Positions 32,881-41,430 of a DNA stretch of 64,000 bases are shown here, in pieces. The notes under the pieces are model-generated. The model was not told where the DNA came from. It did no database searches and saw nothing but the letters and a program-made list of their open reading frames with translations. A program made the position numbers and the translations under genes. The stretch's first letter is position 1. The number at the start of each line of letters is the position of its first letter. The stretch is from DAONDZ01 sp964517555 (lineage in GTDB: Bacteria > Patescibacteriota > Patescibacteriia > Patescibacteriales > UBA12465): assembly GCA_964517555.1 (NCBI GenBank), contig CAZFEF010000001.1, forward strand, positions 95,697 through 159,696, given 5' to 3'.

Positions 32881-33681
32881 TTATCGCAAATCAACTGGCA
32901 AAGCAAAAGCCGCTTCATTAGCTAATAAACCGGAAGGATTATCTTTTTCAAAGATAAGTATAGCCTTAGTGCTAGTAGTAGCGCCATAAGTCAAATTAAC
33001 ATTGAAATTAACAAAATTTTCAGTCATCCAATCACCTTCAGCTTGGGCGGTGCCAGTGGCTAATTGTTCCCCGCTTTCAGAAATCAGCTTCACCGGAAAA
33101 GAACCCTCAAAGAACCAGGTACCTCGAGCTTGGCCGGTAATCTTGATCGGACTGGAAACAGCTTGATTTGGTTCAATGTTGGTAATTTTAATGCTGTCAG
33201 TGATGCTCGGGGTCTGGATCTCTTTATCCTTACTAACCGAGCCTTTAAACAAATCCTCCTCCTGATTAAAAGTATTTAGCTGCTGGTCATAGGTCTTTTG
33301 ACTGAAATTAAAACTGATTAAGAAAAGAATCAAAAGCAGAGCGATGACTGCGATAATCACACCGAAGAAAATCGATAATTTGGAACGACGGTTAATCATC
33401 GATAAACCTAAAATTACGATGATCAAAGGCCAGATCTGTCCCCAGCTCAAATTAATATCCCAGGGCAACAAGCCGGTATTCTTGGCTAGATAGACTAAAC
33501 CGATTAAAACCAAAACTAATCCCAATAGCCAGCGACCGAACCCTTTGCCGCAACGGCAATCAGTGCCGCAACATTCGACGGTCTCAACTTTAGGAGTTTC
33601 CACTATTGGCGTTTCCGGCATAATATTTTTAGTTGCCGTTTTTTTAGACGCGCCGACCGTCTTCTTAACTGTTTTTTTCAT
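32881..33681 (-). CDS. Membrane protein with Gmad2 immunoglobulin-like domain
   Basis: 266 residues. Polar N-terminus with a Cys cluster (ECCGTDCRCG, 36-45), three or so membrane segments (~50-125) of the LiaI/DUF5668 type, then an extracytoplasmic Gmad2-like Ig domain (~165-262; IEPNQAVSSPIKITGQARG, then FVNFNVNL). Gmad2 domains are found in surface and sporulation-type proteins of Gram-positive and CPR bacteria. Likely an envelope protein under envelope-stress control, like the PspC gene upstream. The Cys cluster might bind a metal. Confidence 0.75.
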   Translation of the reverse strand: MKKTVKKTVGASKKTATKNIMPETPIVETPKVETVECCGTDCRCGKGFGRWLLGLVLVLIGLVYLAKNTGLLPWDINLSWGQIWPLIIVILGLSMINRRSKLSIFFGVIIAVIALLLILFLISFNFSQKTYDQQLNTFNQEEDLFKGSVSKDKEIQTPSITDSIKITNIEPNQAVSSPIKITGQARGTWFFEGSFPVKLISESGEQLATGTAQAEGDWMTENFVNFNVNLTYGATTSTKAILIFEKDNPSGLLANEAAFALPVDLR

Positions 33682-33713
33682 AGTTGTTTATGAGGTACTA
33701 TTTAATATTTAAA

Positions 33714-34160
33714 TTATTTTTTATCTGACTTGATAATTAGACCTAATCCGATTAGAACAATGACGATGGAGAAAAATAATGACCAATTAATCCAGAGACG
33801 CAAATAGTGAGTGACAAAAATCAAGACGCCAATAGAGATAATTACCAATCCGAACAAATTGCGCATTTCCAAACGACTATTCTGCCACCGGTCATTCATC
33901 TTCTGAGCACTATCCCTTAATTCGGCCTTCAAATGATTGGCCCGAATCTGAGAATGACTTTTGGGATCACTGCCTTCCAAAGGGGTGATCAAAGCCAGGA
34001 TGAGATAAATTAAAATCCCACTGCCGCCGCTAACCGCCAAGATGATAAAAACCAATCTAACTAGAATGGGGTCGACTTGAAAATAATCGGCTAGACCGCC
34101 GCAAACCCCGAAGATGATCCGCTCTTTTCGAGAACGATATAGTTTTCTGGTTTGAGTCAT
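33714..34160 (-). CDS. PspC-domain envelope-stress protein
   Basis: 148 residues from ATG 34160. A PspC domain at the start: LYRSRKERIIFGVCGGLADY, FQVDPILVRLVFIILAVSGG. Then a second hydrophobic region (~90-140). PspC proteins sense or stabilise membrane integrity. In the open frame upstream (to 34214) lies the promoter, not coding. The Gmad2 gene lies 32 bp downstream on the same strand. Confidence 0.88.
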   Translation of the reverse strand: MTQTRKLYRSRKERIIFGVCGGLADYFQVDPILVRLVFIILAVSGGSGILIYLILALITPLEGSDPKSHSQIRANHLKAELRDSAQKMNDRWQNSRLEMRNLFGLVIISIGVLIFVTHYLRLWINWSLFFSIVIVLIGLGLIIKSDKK

Positions 34161-34185
34161 AGAGAATAAAAAATTAGATAAAAAT

Positions 34186-34214
34186 ATTATACCAGATTTC
34201 GCAGAAGCTGACAA
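34186..34214 (-). promoter_or_regulatory. Promoter of the PspC gene
   Basis: Minus strand: TTGTCA (34209-34214), 17-bp spacer, TATAAT (34186-34191) with TGG just upstream. Very close to consensus; the start codon follows about 25 bp later. Confidence 0.75.
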
Positions 34215-34217
34215 ATA

Positions 34218-35372
34218 TTATTTCACTCTTCTGGCTCGCCGCCCGGCTTGATTGGCAAAACGATGGGCCTCATCACGAACCTGCAACAAAACATCTTTCA
34301 TTTTTTTGATCATCTCTTTCTGTTTTAAATCTAAACCGGGAGGAAACACCAAGCGGTCATTATCATATTTGGAAATTCCGACAATCGGAATCTCTAAACC
34401 ATACTCCCGCAAGAAACGACTGACAAAACTAATTTGCGGCCGACCGCCATCAATCAAAATTAATTCTGGCCGTTCCCATTCAGGGTGGGCCAAGCGACGC
34501 GACAAAACCTCGGTCAAGGATTGCAAATCATCACCGGGAGCACTGGAACGTAATTTGAATAAACGATAAGCGTCTTTGTCAGCTTGGCCATCGCGAAAAA
34601 CCACCATTGACCCATAACTTTCCTTGCCGGTCAAATGAGAAATGTCATAGCCTTCCAAGCGACCGATGATTTGAGAATTTAAATTATTTTCTCTAACTAA
34701 TAATGATACCTCTTGCAAATGTTTTAAAGCTTGGGCCTGGCGCGGGTTAGCTTTAATTAACCTGGCTAATAGCTGTCGCCTCTGACCGCGCAAGAGCAAA
34801 ACAATATTGCTTAAATTACGTTGATAGTCGCGGCGATTAATTTGGTCAATGCAAGCTCCCGGACAAAGTCCAATTTGATAATCAAAACAAGCTCGACCGC
34901 TATGAGGCTGGCAAGTGCTATAGGGAAAGACACGGCGAATTAAGCGCAAGGCATTGTTAATCAAAGTAGCTGATTGATAGGGCCCAAAAATCTTAGCTCG
35001 AGCCTGAGCCACTTTATCCAATTCCCTAGCCCGAACTACTAAGGGGCGAGGATATTCTCCGGGGTTAATGACCACATAGGAGAAAGAACGATTATCCTTG
35101 TCTTTGACATTATACTTGGGCCAATATTTTTTAATATTGTTAGCTTCGAGAATAATCGCCTCCAGTAGACTATCTAAAACTTGAAAATCCAAACTTCGAG
35201 CCTGAGAGACCATTTCCGCGATCCGCGGATCTAAATTATTTTGAAAATATTGACCAAGACGTTGCCGCAAATTAACCGCTCGACCAATATAGAGCGGCTT
35301 CCCTTTCTGGTCCCGCCAGAAATAGATACCAGGGCTATCCGGTATGTTTTGCGGTTTGTCAGCTTTGGTCAT
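34218..35372 (-). CDS. uvrC: UvrC-like excinuclease subunit, short form
   Basis: 384 residues versus ~600 for typical UvrC. It keeps the GIY-YIG nuclease (SPGIYFWRDQKGKPLYIGRA, 13-32), the Cys-rich segment (TCQPHSGRACFDYQIGLCPG) and the RNase H-like second nuclease (GYDISHLTGKESYGSM, then ILIDGGRPQI). It lacks the C-terminal helix-hairpin-helix part. The UVR (UvrB-binding) region (~195-235) is weak and short. It makes the two incisions around DNA lesions. Next to uvrA and uvrB in one leftward operon. Confidence 0.88.
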   Translation of the reverse strand: MTKADKPQNIPDSPGIYFWRDQKGKPLYIGRAVNLRQRLGQYFQNNLDPRIAEMVSQARSLDFQVLDSLLEAIILEANNIKKYWPKYNVKDKDNRSFSYVVINPGEYPRPLVVRARELDKVAQARAKIFGPYQSATLINNALRLIRRVFPYSTCQPHSGRACFDYQIGLCPGACIDQINRRDYQRNLSNIVLLLRGQRRQLLARLIKANPRQAQALKHLQEVSLLVRENNLNSQIIGRLEGYDISHLTGKESYGSMVVFRDGQADKDAYRLFKLRSSAPGDDLQSLTEVLSRRLAHPEWERPELILIDGGRPQISFVSRFLREYGLEIPIVGISKYDNDRLVFPPGLDLKQKEMIKKMKDVLLQVRDEAHRFANQAGRRARRVK

Positions 35373-37874
35373 TTATTTTTTAAGATATTTTTTAAGATAT
35401 TTGCCGGTCAAACTTTTTTCCAAACGGACAACGTCTTCAGGGGCTCCTTGAGCTAAAAGCTGACCGCCCCGAATACCACCCTCCGGACCTAAGTCGATAA
35501 TATAATCCATGGATTTAAGCATTTGCATATTATGCTCAATAACTAGTACAGTATTTCCTTTCTCCACCAATTTATTCAACACTTGAATTAGCATCTCAAT
35601 ATCTTGGTAATGTAAGCCGGTTGTTGGCTCGTCTAAGAGATATAGAGTCCTTTGGCCTAAAGTGTGGGTTAACTCTTTAGCGATTTTCACTCGCTGAGCC
35701 TCACCGCCAGAAAGAGTGGTGGCACTTTGACCAATTTTTAGATAACCTAACCCCACCGATTGCAATACTCGCAATTTGTCGCTGATATAATAGTTCTCTC
35801 CGAATAAATCAACAGCTTCATCAATGGTTAAATTTAAAATGTCAGCGATACTATGCCCTTCATACTCCACCTGCAAAGTCTCCCGATTGAACCGTTGGCC
35901 ATGACAAATTTCACACTCCACCAATACAGCTGGCAAAAAATGCATTTCAATCAAATTAAAGCCGGCACCCTCACAAGCTTCACAACGACCGCCGGGACGA
36001 TTAAAAGAAAAACGAGAAATGCCATAGCCTCTTTCTCTGGACTCTGGCAAAGAAGCAAAAAAATCACGGATAGGGGTAAAGATACCGGTATAAGTTGCCG
36101 GGTTAGATCGGGGCGTCCGACCAATGGGCGATTGATCGATAACCACCACCTTATTAATCTGTTCCACTCCCTTTATTTCCCGCACCTCGTCTAAGGGGAT
36201 CTTTTTTCCGGGTCGGTTCTTTAGCTTGATAACGTTACGATAGATAACATCATAGAGCAAAGATGATTTGCCTGATCCGGATACACCACTGATCCCCACT
36301 AAATTGCCCAAGGGAATATCAACATTAATATTTTTAAGATTATTAGCCCGAGCTCCGAGAATTTTCAAAAATCCATGATTAGCCTCTCGCCGCTTAGTCG
36401 GCAGAGGAATTTTCTTATCCCCGCGCAAATAGTCTAGGGTCAATGATTTTTTTTTGCTTTTTTCGCCCAATAATTCCTTGGTGACTCCGGCGGCGACCAC
36501 TTGGCCACCATAGACTCCGGCCAGAGGCCCCATATCTACCAAGTAATCCGAGGATAATATAGTTCTCTCATCATGCTCAACTATCACCAGGGTATTATTC
36601 TTGTCCCGCAAGGCTTGCAAGGTCTCAATTAACCTCTCCGTATCTTTCTCGTGCAAACCAATAGTGGGTTCATCTAAAACATATAAGGTGCGGGATAATT
36701 GGGAGCCAATTTGAGATGACAAGCGAATGCGTTGAGCCTCGCCTCCAGATAAGGTTTCAGCTTCTCGATCCAATGATAAATAATTCAATCCTACCCGCTG
36801 CAAGAAATCTAACCGAGAAACTATCTGCCCCATCACACTTTCAGCAATAGTCAATTGTCTTTTAGTCATCTGTGAATACTGCTTATAGAAGAAATCATGA
36901 GCCTGATCAATGGATAAATTAGAAGCTTCGGCTAAATTAAGCCCACCAACTTTAACCGCTAAAGACTCGGGCCGCAGTCTTTGGCCGTGACATTTGGGAC
37001 ATTTTTCATCGGCAAAAAAACCAATCTTGCCCAGACCGTTGCAGGAAGAACAAGCGCCATGGGGTGAGTTAAAAGAAAACAATCGTGGCTCCACCTCTGG
37101 AAAAGCAAAGTTGTCATGAGGGCAAGTCCAATTAGAAGAAAGCAAAAATTCTTTTTCAGCCATTTGAACAGTAACCAATCCTTGGCTATAGGCCAAAGCA
37201 TTTTCTACGGCTTCGAACAATCGGGTTTCATCTTTAGCCAACACTCGATCAACCACTATCTCGATCTGGTGTTTTTTCCCAGGAGCTAGTTCAACCTTCT
37301 CTCGCAATGATCTAAGTCTTCCATCAATCCGCGCCTCGGTGTATCCCAGAGAAAGATAATCATAGAGTAGTTGATAATATTCACCCTTGCGATCCAAGAC
37401 CACCGGCGCCAAGATGCTGACCGTTTCCGCCTTGAATTCTTTAGCTCGAGAAATAATAATATCAATCATTTCTTCTAAGGAAAGTTTTTCGATCTTGTGT
37501 CCGCAATTAGGGCAAAAAACTTCACCGATTCGGGCATAGAGTACGCGAAGATAATCATGGATTTCAGTTAAGGTGCCCACTGTCGATCGGGGATTATGCG
37601 ACAAAGCTTTCTGATCAATGGAAATAGCCGGAGCCAGACCAATAATCTCATCGACATCGGCCGGTTTTTTCTGCCCCAAGAACTGACGCATATACGGCGA
37701 CAAGGATTCCACATATTGCCTCTGCCCTTCAGCGAAAATAGTATCAAAAGCCAAGGACGATTTGCCTGATCCGGACACACCGGTAATAACCGTCAATTGA
37801 TTATGCGGTATCTCTAAATTGACATTCTTTAAATTATGGGTGCGGGCTCCACGAATGATTATTTTTTCTTCCAT
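35373..37874 (-). CDS. uvrA: UvrA excinuclease ATPase subunit
   Basis: 833 residues from ATG 37874 (the open frame extends to 37991, but the first 39 codons overlap uvrB and look non-coding). Two ABC ATPases: Walker A GVSGSGKSSLAFDT near the start and GVSGSGKSSLLYDV (~575), two signatures LSGGEAQRI / LSGGEAQRV, and Zn sites (CPNCGHK; CSSCNGLGK...CPKCHGQ; CEACEGAGF...CEICHGQ). It recognises lesions and loads UvrB. A bit shorter than the usual ~940, but no key motif is missing. One base after it comes uvrC; uvrB lies 10 bp upstream. Confidence 0.96.
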   Translation of the reverse strand: MEEKIIIRGARTHNLKNVNLEIPHNQLTVITGVSGSGKSSLAFDTIFAEGQRQYVESLSPYMRQFLGQKKPADVDEIIGLAPAISIDQKALSHNPRSTVGTLTEIHDYLRVLYARIGEVFCPNCGHKIEKLSLEEMIDIIISRAKEFKAETVSILAPVVLDRKGEYYQLLYDYLSLGYTEARIDGRLRSLREKVELAPGKKHQIEIVVDRVLAKDETRLFEAVENALAYSQGLVTVQMAEKEFLLSSNWTCPHDNFAFPEVEPRLFSFNSPHGACSSCNGLGKIGFFADEKCPKCHGQRLRPESLAVKVGGLNLAEASNLSIDQAHDFFYKQYSQMTKRQLTIAESVMGQIVSRLDFLQRVGLNYLSLDREAETLSGGEAQRIRLSSQIGSQLSRTLYVLDEPTIGLHEKDTERLIETLQALRDKNNTLVIVEHDERTILSSDYLVDMGPLAGVYGGQVVAAGVTKELLGEKSKKKSLTLDYLRGDKKIPLPTKRREANHGFLKILGARANNLKNINVDIPLGNLVGISGVSGSGKSSLLYDVIYRNVIKLKNRPGKKIPLDEVREIKGVEQINKVVVIDQSPIGRTPRSNPATYTGIFTPIRDFFASLPESRERGYGISRFSFNRPGGRCEACEGAGFNLIEMHFLPAVLVECEICHGQRFNRETLQVEYEGHSIADILNLTIDEAVDLFGENYYISDKLRVLQSVGLGYLKIGQSATTLSGGEAQRVKIAKELTHTLGQRTLYLLDEPTTGLHYQDIEMLIQVLNKLVEKGNTVLVIEHNMQMLKSMDYIIDLGPEGGIRGGQLLAQGAPEDVVRLEKSLTGKYLKKYLKK

Positions 37875-37884
37875 ATAGTTATGG

Positions 37885-39711
37885 TTATAGCTCCAAAAAA
37901 TCTTCAATTTTTTTAGAAACACTTTGCGGAGAGATCTTGTGTTTAAGATTATAAGCCAATTGCTTGAGGCGACGACGTTCGACTTCATCAATGGCCGCTT
38001 TCATTGATTGGGTAATATTATCAGCATAGAGAATGATACGACCCCGAACATTGCGAGCCGCTCGACCCATGGTCTGAATGAGCGAAGTCTGGCTGCGCAA
38101 AAATCCTTCCCGATCAGCATCTAAAATAGCCACGAGAGTTACCTCCGGTAAATCCAAACCTTCTCGAAGTAAATTGACACCTATCAAAGCATCGAACTTC
38201 CCTTCTCGAAAATTCTTCAAAATTTCTGTCCGCTCGAAAGTCTTAATATCAGAGTGGAGATAATTACTGCGCAGTCCCTTCTGAGACAAAAAAGCATGCA
38301 AATCTTCAGCTTGCTTCTTGGTTAAGGTGTTAACGATAATCCTTTCTTGGCGCGCTGATAGTTCCTGGATCTCAATGATAATATCATCAATTTGACTATA
38401 GTTTTTTGCCCGATCAAACACCGGCCTGACTTCTATTTCCGGATCTACCAAGCCAGTGGGACGAATTACTTGTTCTACCGTCTGACGCGAATGCTCTTGT
38501 TCGTAATCGCCGGGGGTGGCAGTGGTAAAAATCACCGAACCAATCCTTTGTTCAAATTCCTTAAATTTCAGAGGACGATTATCCAAAGCCGAGGGCAAAC
38601 GCCAGCCATATTGAACTAAAGTCTCCTTGCGACTCCGATCGCCAAAATACATACCTCGAATCTGCGGAACCGTAATATGGCTCTCGTCAATGATAGTTAA
38701 AAAATCGGGTCGACCGTCTTTCCAGGGGAAATAAGCTAAAAGCGAATCTGGCGCTTCGCCAGCCAACTTACCGCTTAAATGACGAGAATAATTCTCGATG
38801 CCATGACAGTATCCCAAGGTCTTTAACATTTCCAGATCATAACGAGTGCGTCGTTCCAATCTCTCAGCCTCCAGATACAATTCTTGACTGCGGAAATAAG
38901 CTAAGCGCTCTTGTAATTCCTGATTGATGCTTAAGAGAGCTTGGTTGATTTGCGGCTTAGTGGAAATAAAATGCTTGGGAGGAAAAATAACCATCTCTTT
39001 CAGATCGTTTAATATTTTTTTAGTCAGCTGATCACTGATAGCTAAATCAGAAATTTTTTGGTCCTTGATTTCTACCCGGTAGACAATATTTTCAGCCATT
39101 GGCCTTAACTCAAAAACATCGCCTCTAACCCGAAATTGCCCGCGCTTGATTTCACCGTTAGTTCTCTCAAATTGAATTTTGACTAATTGCGAAATCAAGT
39201 CTCCCCGAACCAAGCTCTGGCCCATTTCTAAATGAATGGCTGATTCCAAATAATTGACCGGAACCCCTAGATTATAAATACAGGAAACTGAGGCGACGAT
39301 GATAACGTCGCGGCGGCTTAAAAGAGCCGAGGTCGCCGCATGACGCAAACGATCAATCTCTTCATTAATCATCGCCTCCTTCTCAATATAAGTATCAGAA
39401 TTAGGCAAATAAGCTTCCGGCTGATAATAGTCATAGTAGGAGACAAAATAATGAACAGCGTTTTGCGGAAAGAAATTCTTGTATTCTCGATAAAGTTGAG
39501 CGGCCAAAGACTTATTAGGGGCAATAACTAGAACCGGCTTTTCTCCAGACTCAATTAAATTAGCCATGGTAAAAGTTTTTCCTGATCCAGTGACGCCTAA
39601 CAGTGTCTGGAAATTATCCCCATTCTCTAGCCCTTGGCGCAATTTTAAAATCGCCTGGGGTTGATCCCCGGCTGGAGAGAAATCAGATTGTAATTTAAAT
39701 AAAGCGGCCAT
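37885..39711 (-). CDS. uvrB: UvrB excinuclease subunit without C-terminal UVR domain
   Basis: 608 residues versus ~660-670. Helicase core with Walker A GVTGSGKTFT (~39-48), the beta-hairpin (SYYDYYQPEAYLPNSDTYIE, 89-108), DESH, and motif VI (QTMGRAARN). It verifies damage and recruits UvrC. It ends at SPQSVSKKIEDFLEL, just where other UvrBs begin the ~35-residue UVR domain that contacts UvrC. The partner region of UvrC is also reduced here. First gene of the uvrB-uvrA-uvrC operon, 3 bp from rlmH. Confidence 0.96.
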   Translation of the reverse strand: MAALFKLQSDFSPAGDQPQAILKLRQGLENGDNFQTLLGVTGSGKTFTMANLIESGEKPVLVIAPNKSLAAQLYREYKNFFPQNAVHYFVSYYDYYQPEAYLPNSDTYIEKEAMINEEIDRLRHAATSALLSRRDVIIVASVSCIYNLGVPVNYLESAIHLEMGQSLVRGDLISQLVKIQFERTNGEIKRGQFRVRGDVFELRPMAENIVYRVEIKDQKISDLAISDQLTKKILNDLKEMVIFPPKHFISTKPQINQALLSINQELQERLAYFRSQELYLEAERLERRTRYDLEMLKTLGYCHGIENYSRHLSGKLAGEAPDSLLAYFPWKDGRPDFLTIIDESHITVPQIRGMYFGDRSRKETLVQYGWRLPSALDNRPLKFKEFEQRIGSVIFTTATPGDYEQEHSRQTVEQVIRPTGLVDPEIEVRPVFDRAKNYSQIDDIIIEIQELSARQERIIVNTLTKKQAEDLHAFLSQKGLRSNYLHSDIKTFERTEILKNFREGKFDALIGVNLLREGLDLPEVTLVAILDADREGFLRSQTSLIQTMGRAARNVRGRIILYADNITQSMKAAIDEVERRRLKQLAYNLKHKISPQSVSKKIEDFLEL

Positions 39712-39714
39712 AAA

Positions 39715-40176
39715 TCAATAATGATAATCCTTGCCTCGCATAATGGTCGTGGCTCGATATAATTGCTCCAATAATATTACTCGAGCTAGTTCATGAGGAA
39801 AGGTTAATGGCGACAAAGACCAGGCTGGGTATTGCTGTTTAAGCTCTGAGTTAAACCCCAGAGATCCGCCGATAACCAGCAATATCGGGCGGTTAATCTT
39901 AGCCAATTTTTTAGAGAAAGTCAAAGAATCCATAGATACCCCTGACTCAGACAACAGAATTACCTGTCGATCACTTTGTTTGGCCAAAAAGGCTTGCAAA
40001 CTATCAGCCTCCTGTTTCATGCTTTGCGCCTTGTTCTTCGTCGAAAAGGAAACAGCCCCCAGCTCCACCACTTTAATTTTGGCAAAGGGTCGTAAGCGAC
40101 GCAAATATTCCTCAGCCATTTGCTGATAGGCTCCGGTCTTCAAACGACCAAAAACGACTAAGATTATATCGAGCAT
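39715..40176 (-). CDS. rlmH: 23S rRNA pseudouridine-1915 N3-methyltransferase
   Basis: 153 residues, normal length. SPOUT fold with the AdoMet knot: LLVIGGSLGF (~98-107) and C-terminal HELARVILLEQLYRATTIMRGKDYHY pattern, the family's signature end. It methylates helix 69 of the large subunit. Between rarA and uvrB on the same strand, 2-3 bp from both. Confidence 0.95.
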   Translation of the reverse strand: MLDIILVVFGRLKTGAYQQMAEEYLRRLRPFAKIKVVELGAVSFSTKNKAQSMKQEADSLQAFLAKQSDRQVILLSESGVSMDSLTFSKKLAKINRPILLVIGGSLGFNSELKQQYPAWSLSPLTFPHELARVILLEQLYRATTIMRGKDYHY

Positions 40177-40178
40177 AA

Positions 40179-41360
40179 TTATTTATTGAATTTTATTTTC
40201 CCAATTGGCTTCTTCAATAATTCCGCCGGCAGGTACTCCTGTTGAGAACTGTCTTCCTTAGGAGTATATTTATAGTCCTGGCCATAGCCCAAGTCTTTCA
40301 TTAATTTAGTCGGGGCGTTACGCAAATGAATCGGCACTGGCAAAGCACCACTTTGTTGCACTTCTGCTTGGGCGATTAAATAGGCGTCATAGGCGGCAAC
40401 GCTTTTCTGCGAGTTAGCTAAATACATAGCCGTATGAGCCAAATTGACTCCGCATTCTGGCATACCGATATTCTTGCAAGATTCATAGGCGGCATTAGCT
40501 AACATTAAAGCACTGTTATTGGCCAGACCCACATCCTCACTGGCAAAGCGAATTAAACGACGGGCGATATATAAGGGATCCTCACCGGCGCTCAACATCC
40601 TGACCAACCAATAGACGGCCGCGCCAGGTTCGCCTCCACGCATTGACTTATGCAAAGCGGAAATAATATTATAATGCTCATCACCGTTTTTGTCGTATAG
40701 CAAATTAGGGCGATGAATAACTTCTTTGACCAATTTTAAATCGATTTCCTTGCCCTGCTTTAAACAATTTTCCAAAATATTAATAGCAGTCCGAGCATCA
40801 CCCCGAGATTGTCCGGCGATGAACTTAACAACCTCTTGGCTTAATTTAATCTTTTCTTGTTTAGCGGCCCGAGCAATTATTTTAGTCAGATCGGCGGCAG
40901 TTAAAGATTCCAAAACCACGGTCCGACAACGAGACAACAAAGCTGAAGTAACTGCAAAACTAGGATTTTCAGTAGTAGCCCCGATTAAAATAACCTTGCC
41001 GTTTTCGATTTCCGGCAACAGCGCATCCTGTTGAGCTTTATTCCAACGATGAATCTCGTCAATAAACAAAATAGTTTTCTGATTAAAACGATGATTAATT
41101 TCTGCTTGATCCAAAATGACTCGCAAATCCTTAACTCCACTGTTAACCGCCGACAATTGCTTAAAATCAGCCTTAGTTTCCTTAGCAATAATCAACGCTA
41201 AAGTAGTCTTGCCACTTCCGGGCGGTCCCCAAAATATTAAAGACGGCACATTATCGTCTATAATGGCCTGATACAAAAAACTTTGGGTTCCGATAATCTG
41301 CTCCTGCCCCACAAAGTCTTCCAGTTTCTGCGGGCGTAATTTCGTCGCTAAAGGAATCAT
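40179..41360 (-). CDS. rarA: Replication-associated recombination protein A (RarA/MgsA AAA ATPase)
   Basis: 393 residues from ATG 41360 (the frame is open to 41393, inside the promoter). AAA+ core: Walker A FWGPPGSGKTTLALI (~44-58), Walker B FIDEIHRWNKAQQDALLPEI, sensor GATTENPSF, arginine finger; then the tetramerisation domain (EDVGLANNSALMLANAAYE). It acts at stalled replication forks. Its mRNA looks leaderless. It heads the operon rarA-rlmH-uvrB-uvrA-uvrC. Confidence 0.95.
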   Translation of the reverse strand: MIPLATKLRPQKLEDFVGQEQIIGTQSFLYQAIIDDNVPSLIFWGPPGSGKTTLALIIAKETKADFKQLSAVNSGVKDLRVILDQAEINHRFNQKTILFIDEIHRWNKAQQDALLPEIENGKVILIGATTENPSFAVTSALLSRCRTVVLESLTAADLTKIIARAAKQEKIKLSQEVVKFIAGQSRGDARTAINILENCLKQGKEIDLKLVKEVIHRPNLLYDKNGDEHYNIISALHKSMRGGEPGAAVYWLVRMLSAGEDPLYIARRLIRFASEDVGLANNSALMLANAAYESCKNIGMPECGVNLAHTAMYLANSQKSVAAYDAYLIAQAEVQQSGALPVPIHLRNAPTKLMKDLGYGQDYKYTPKEDSSQQEYLPAELLKKPIGKIKFNK

Positions 41361-41367
41361 ATGATAG

Positions 41368-41376
41368 ATTATAGCA
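41368..41376 (-). promoter_or_regulatory. Extended -10 promoter of rarA
   Basis: Minus strand TGCTATAAT (TATAAT at 41368-41373). The start codon begins 8 bp downstream, so the predicted 5' end is at or one base before the ATG. Confidence 0.6.
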
Positions 41377-41393
41377 CAAGCCTCATTACACAA

Positions 41394-41416
41394 AAACCCC
41401 CTAAAAAAGGGGGTTT
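41394..41416. terminator. Rho-independent terminator of the kinase gene
   Basis: AAACCCCC (41394-41401), 7-base loop, GGGGGTTT (41409-41416). On the minus strand it ends the histidine kinase gene just upstream of the rarA promoter. Confidence 0.85.
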
Positions 41417-41430
41417 ATTGCTAAAAATCT

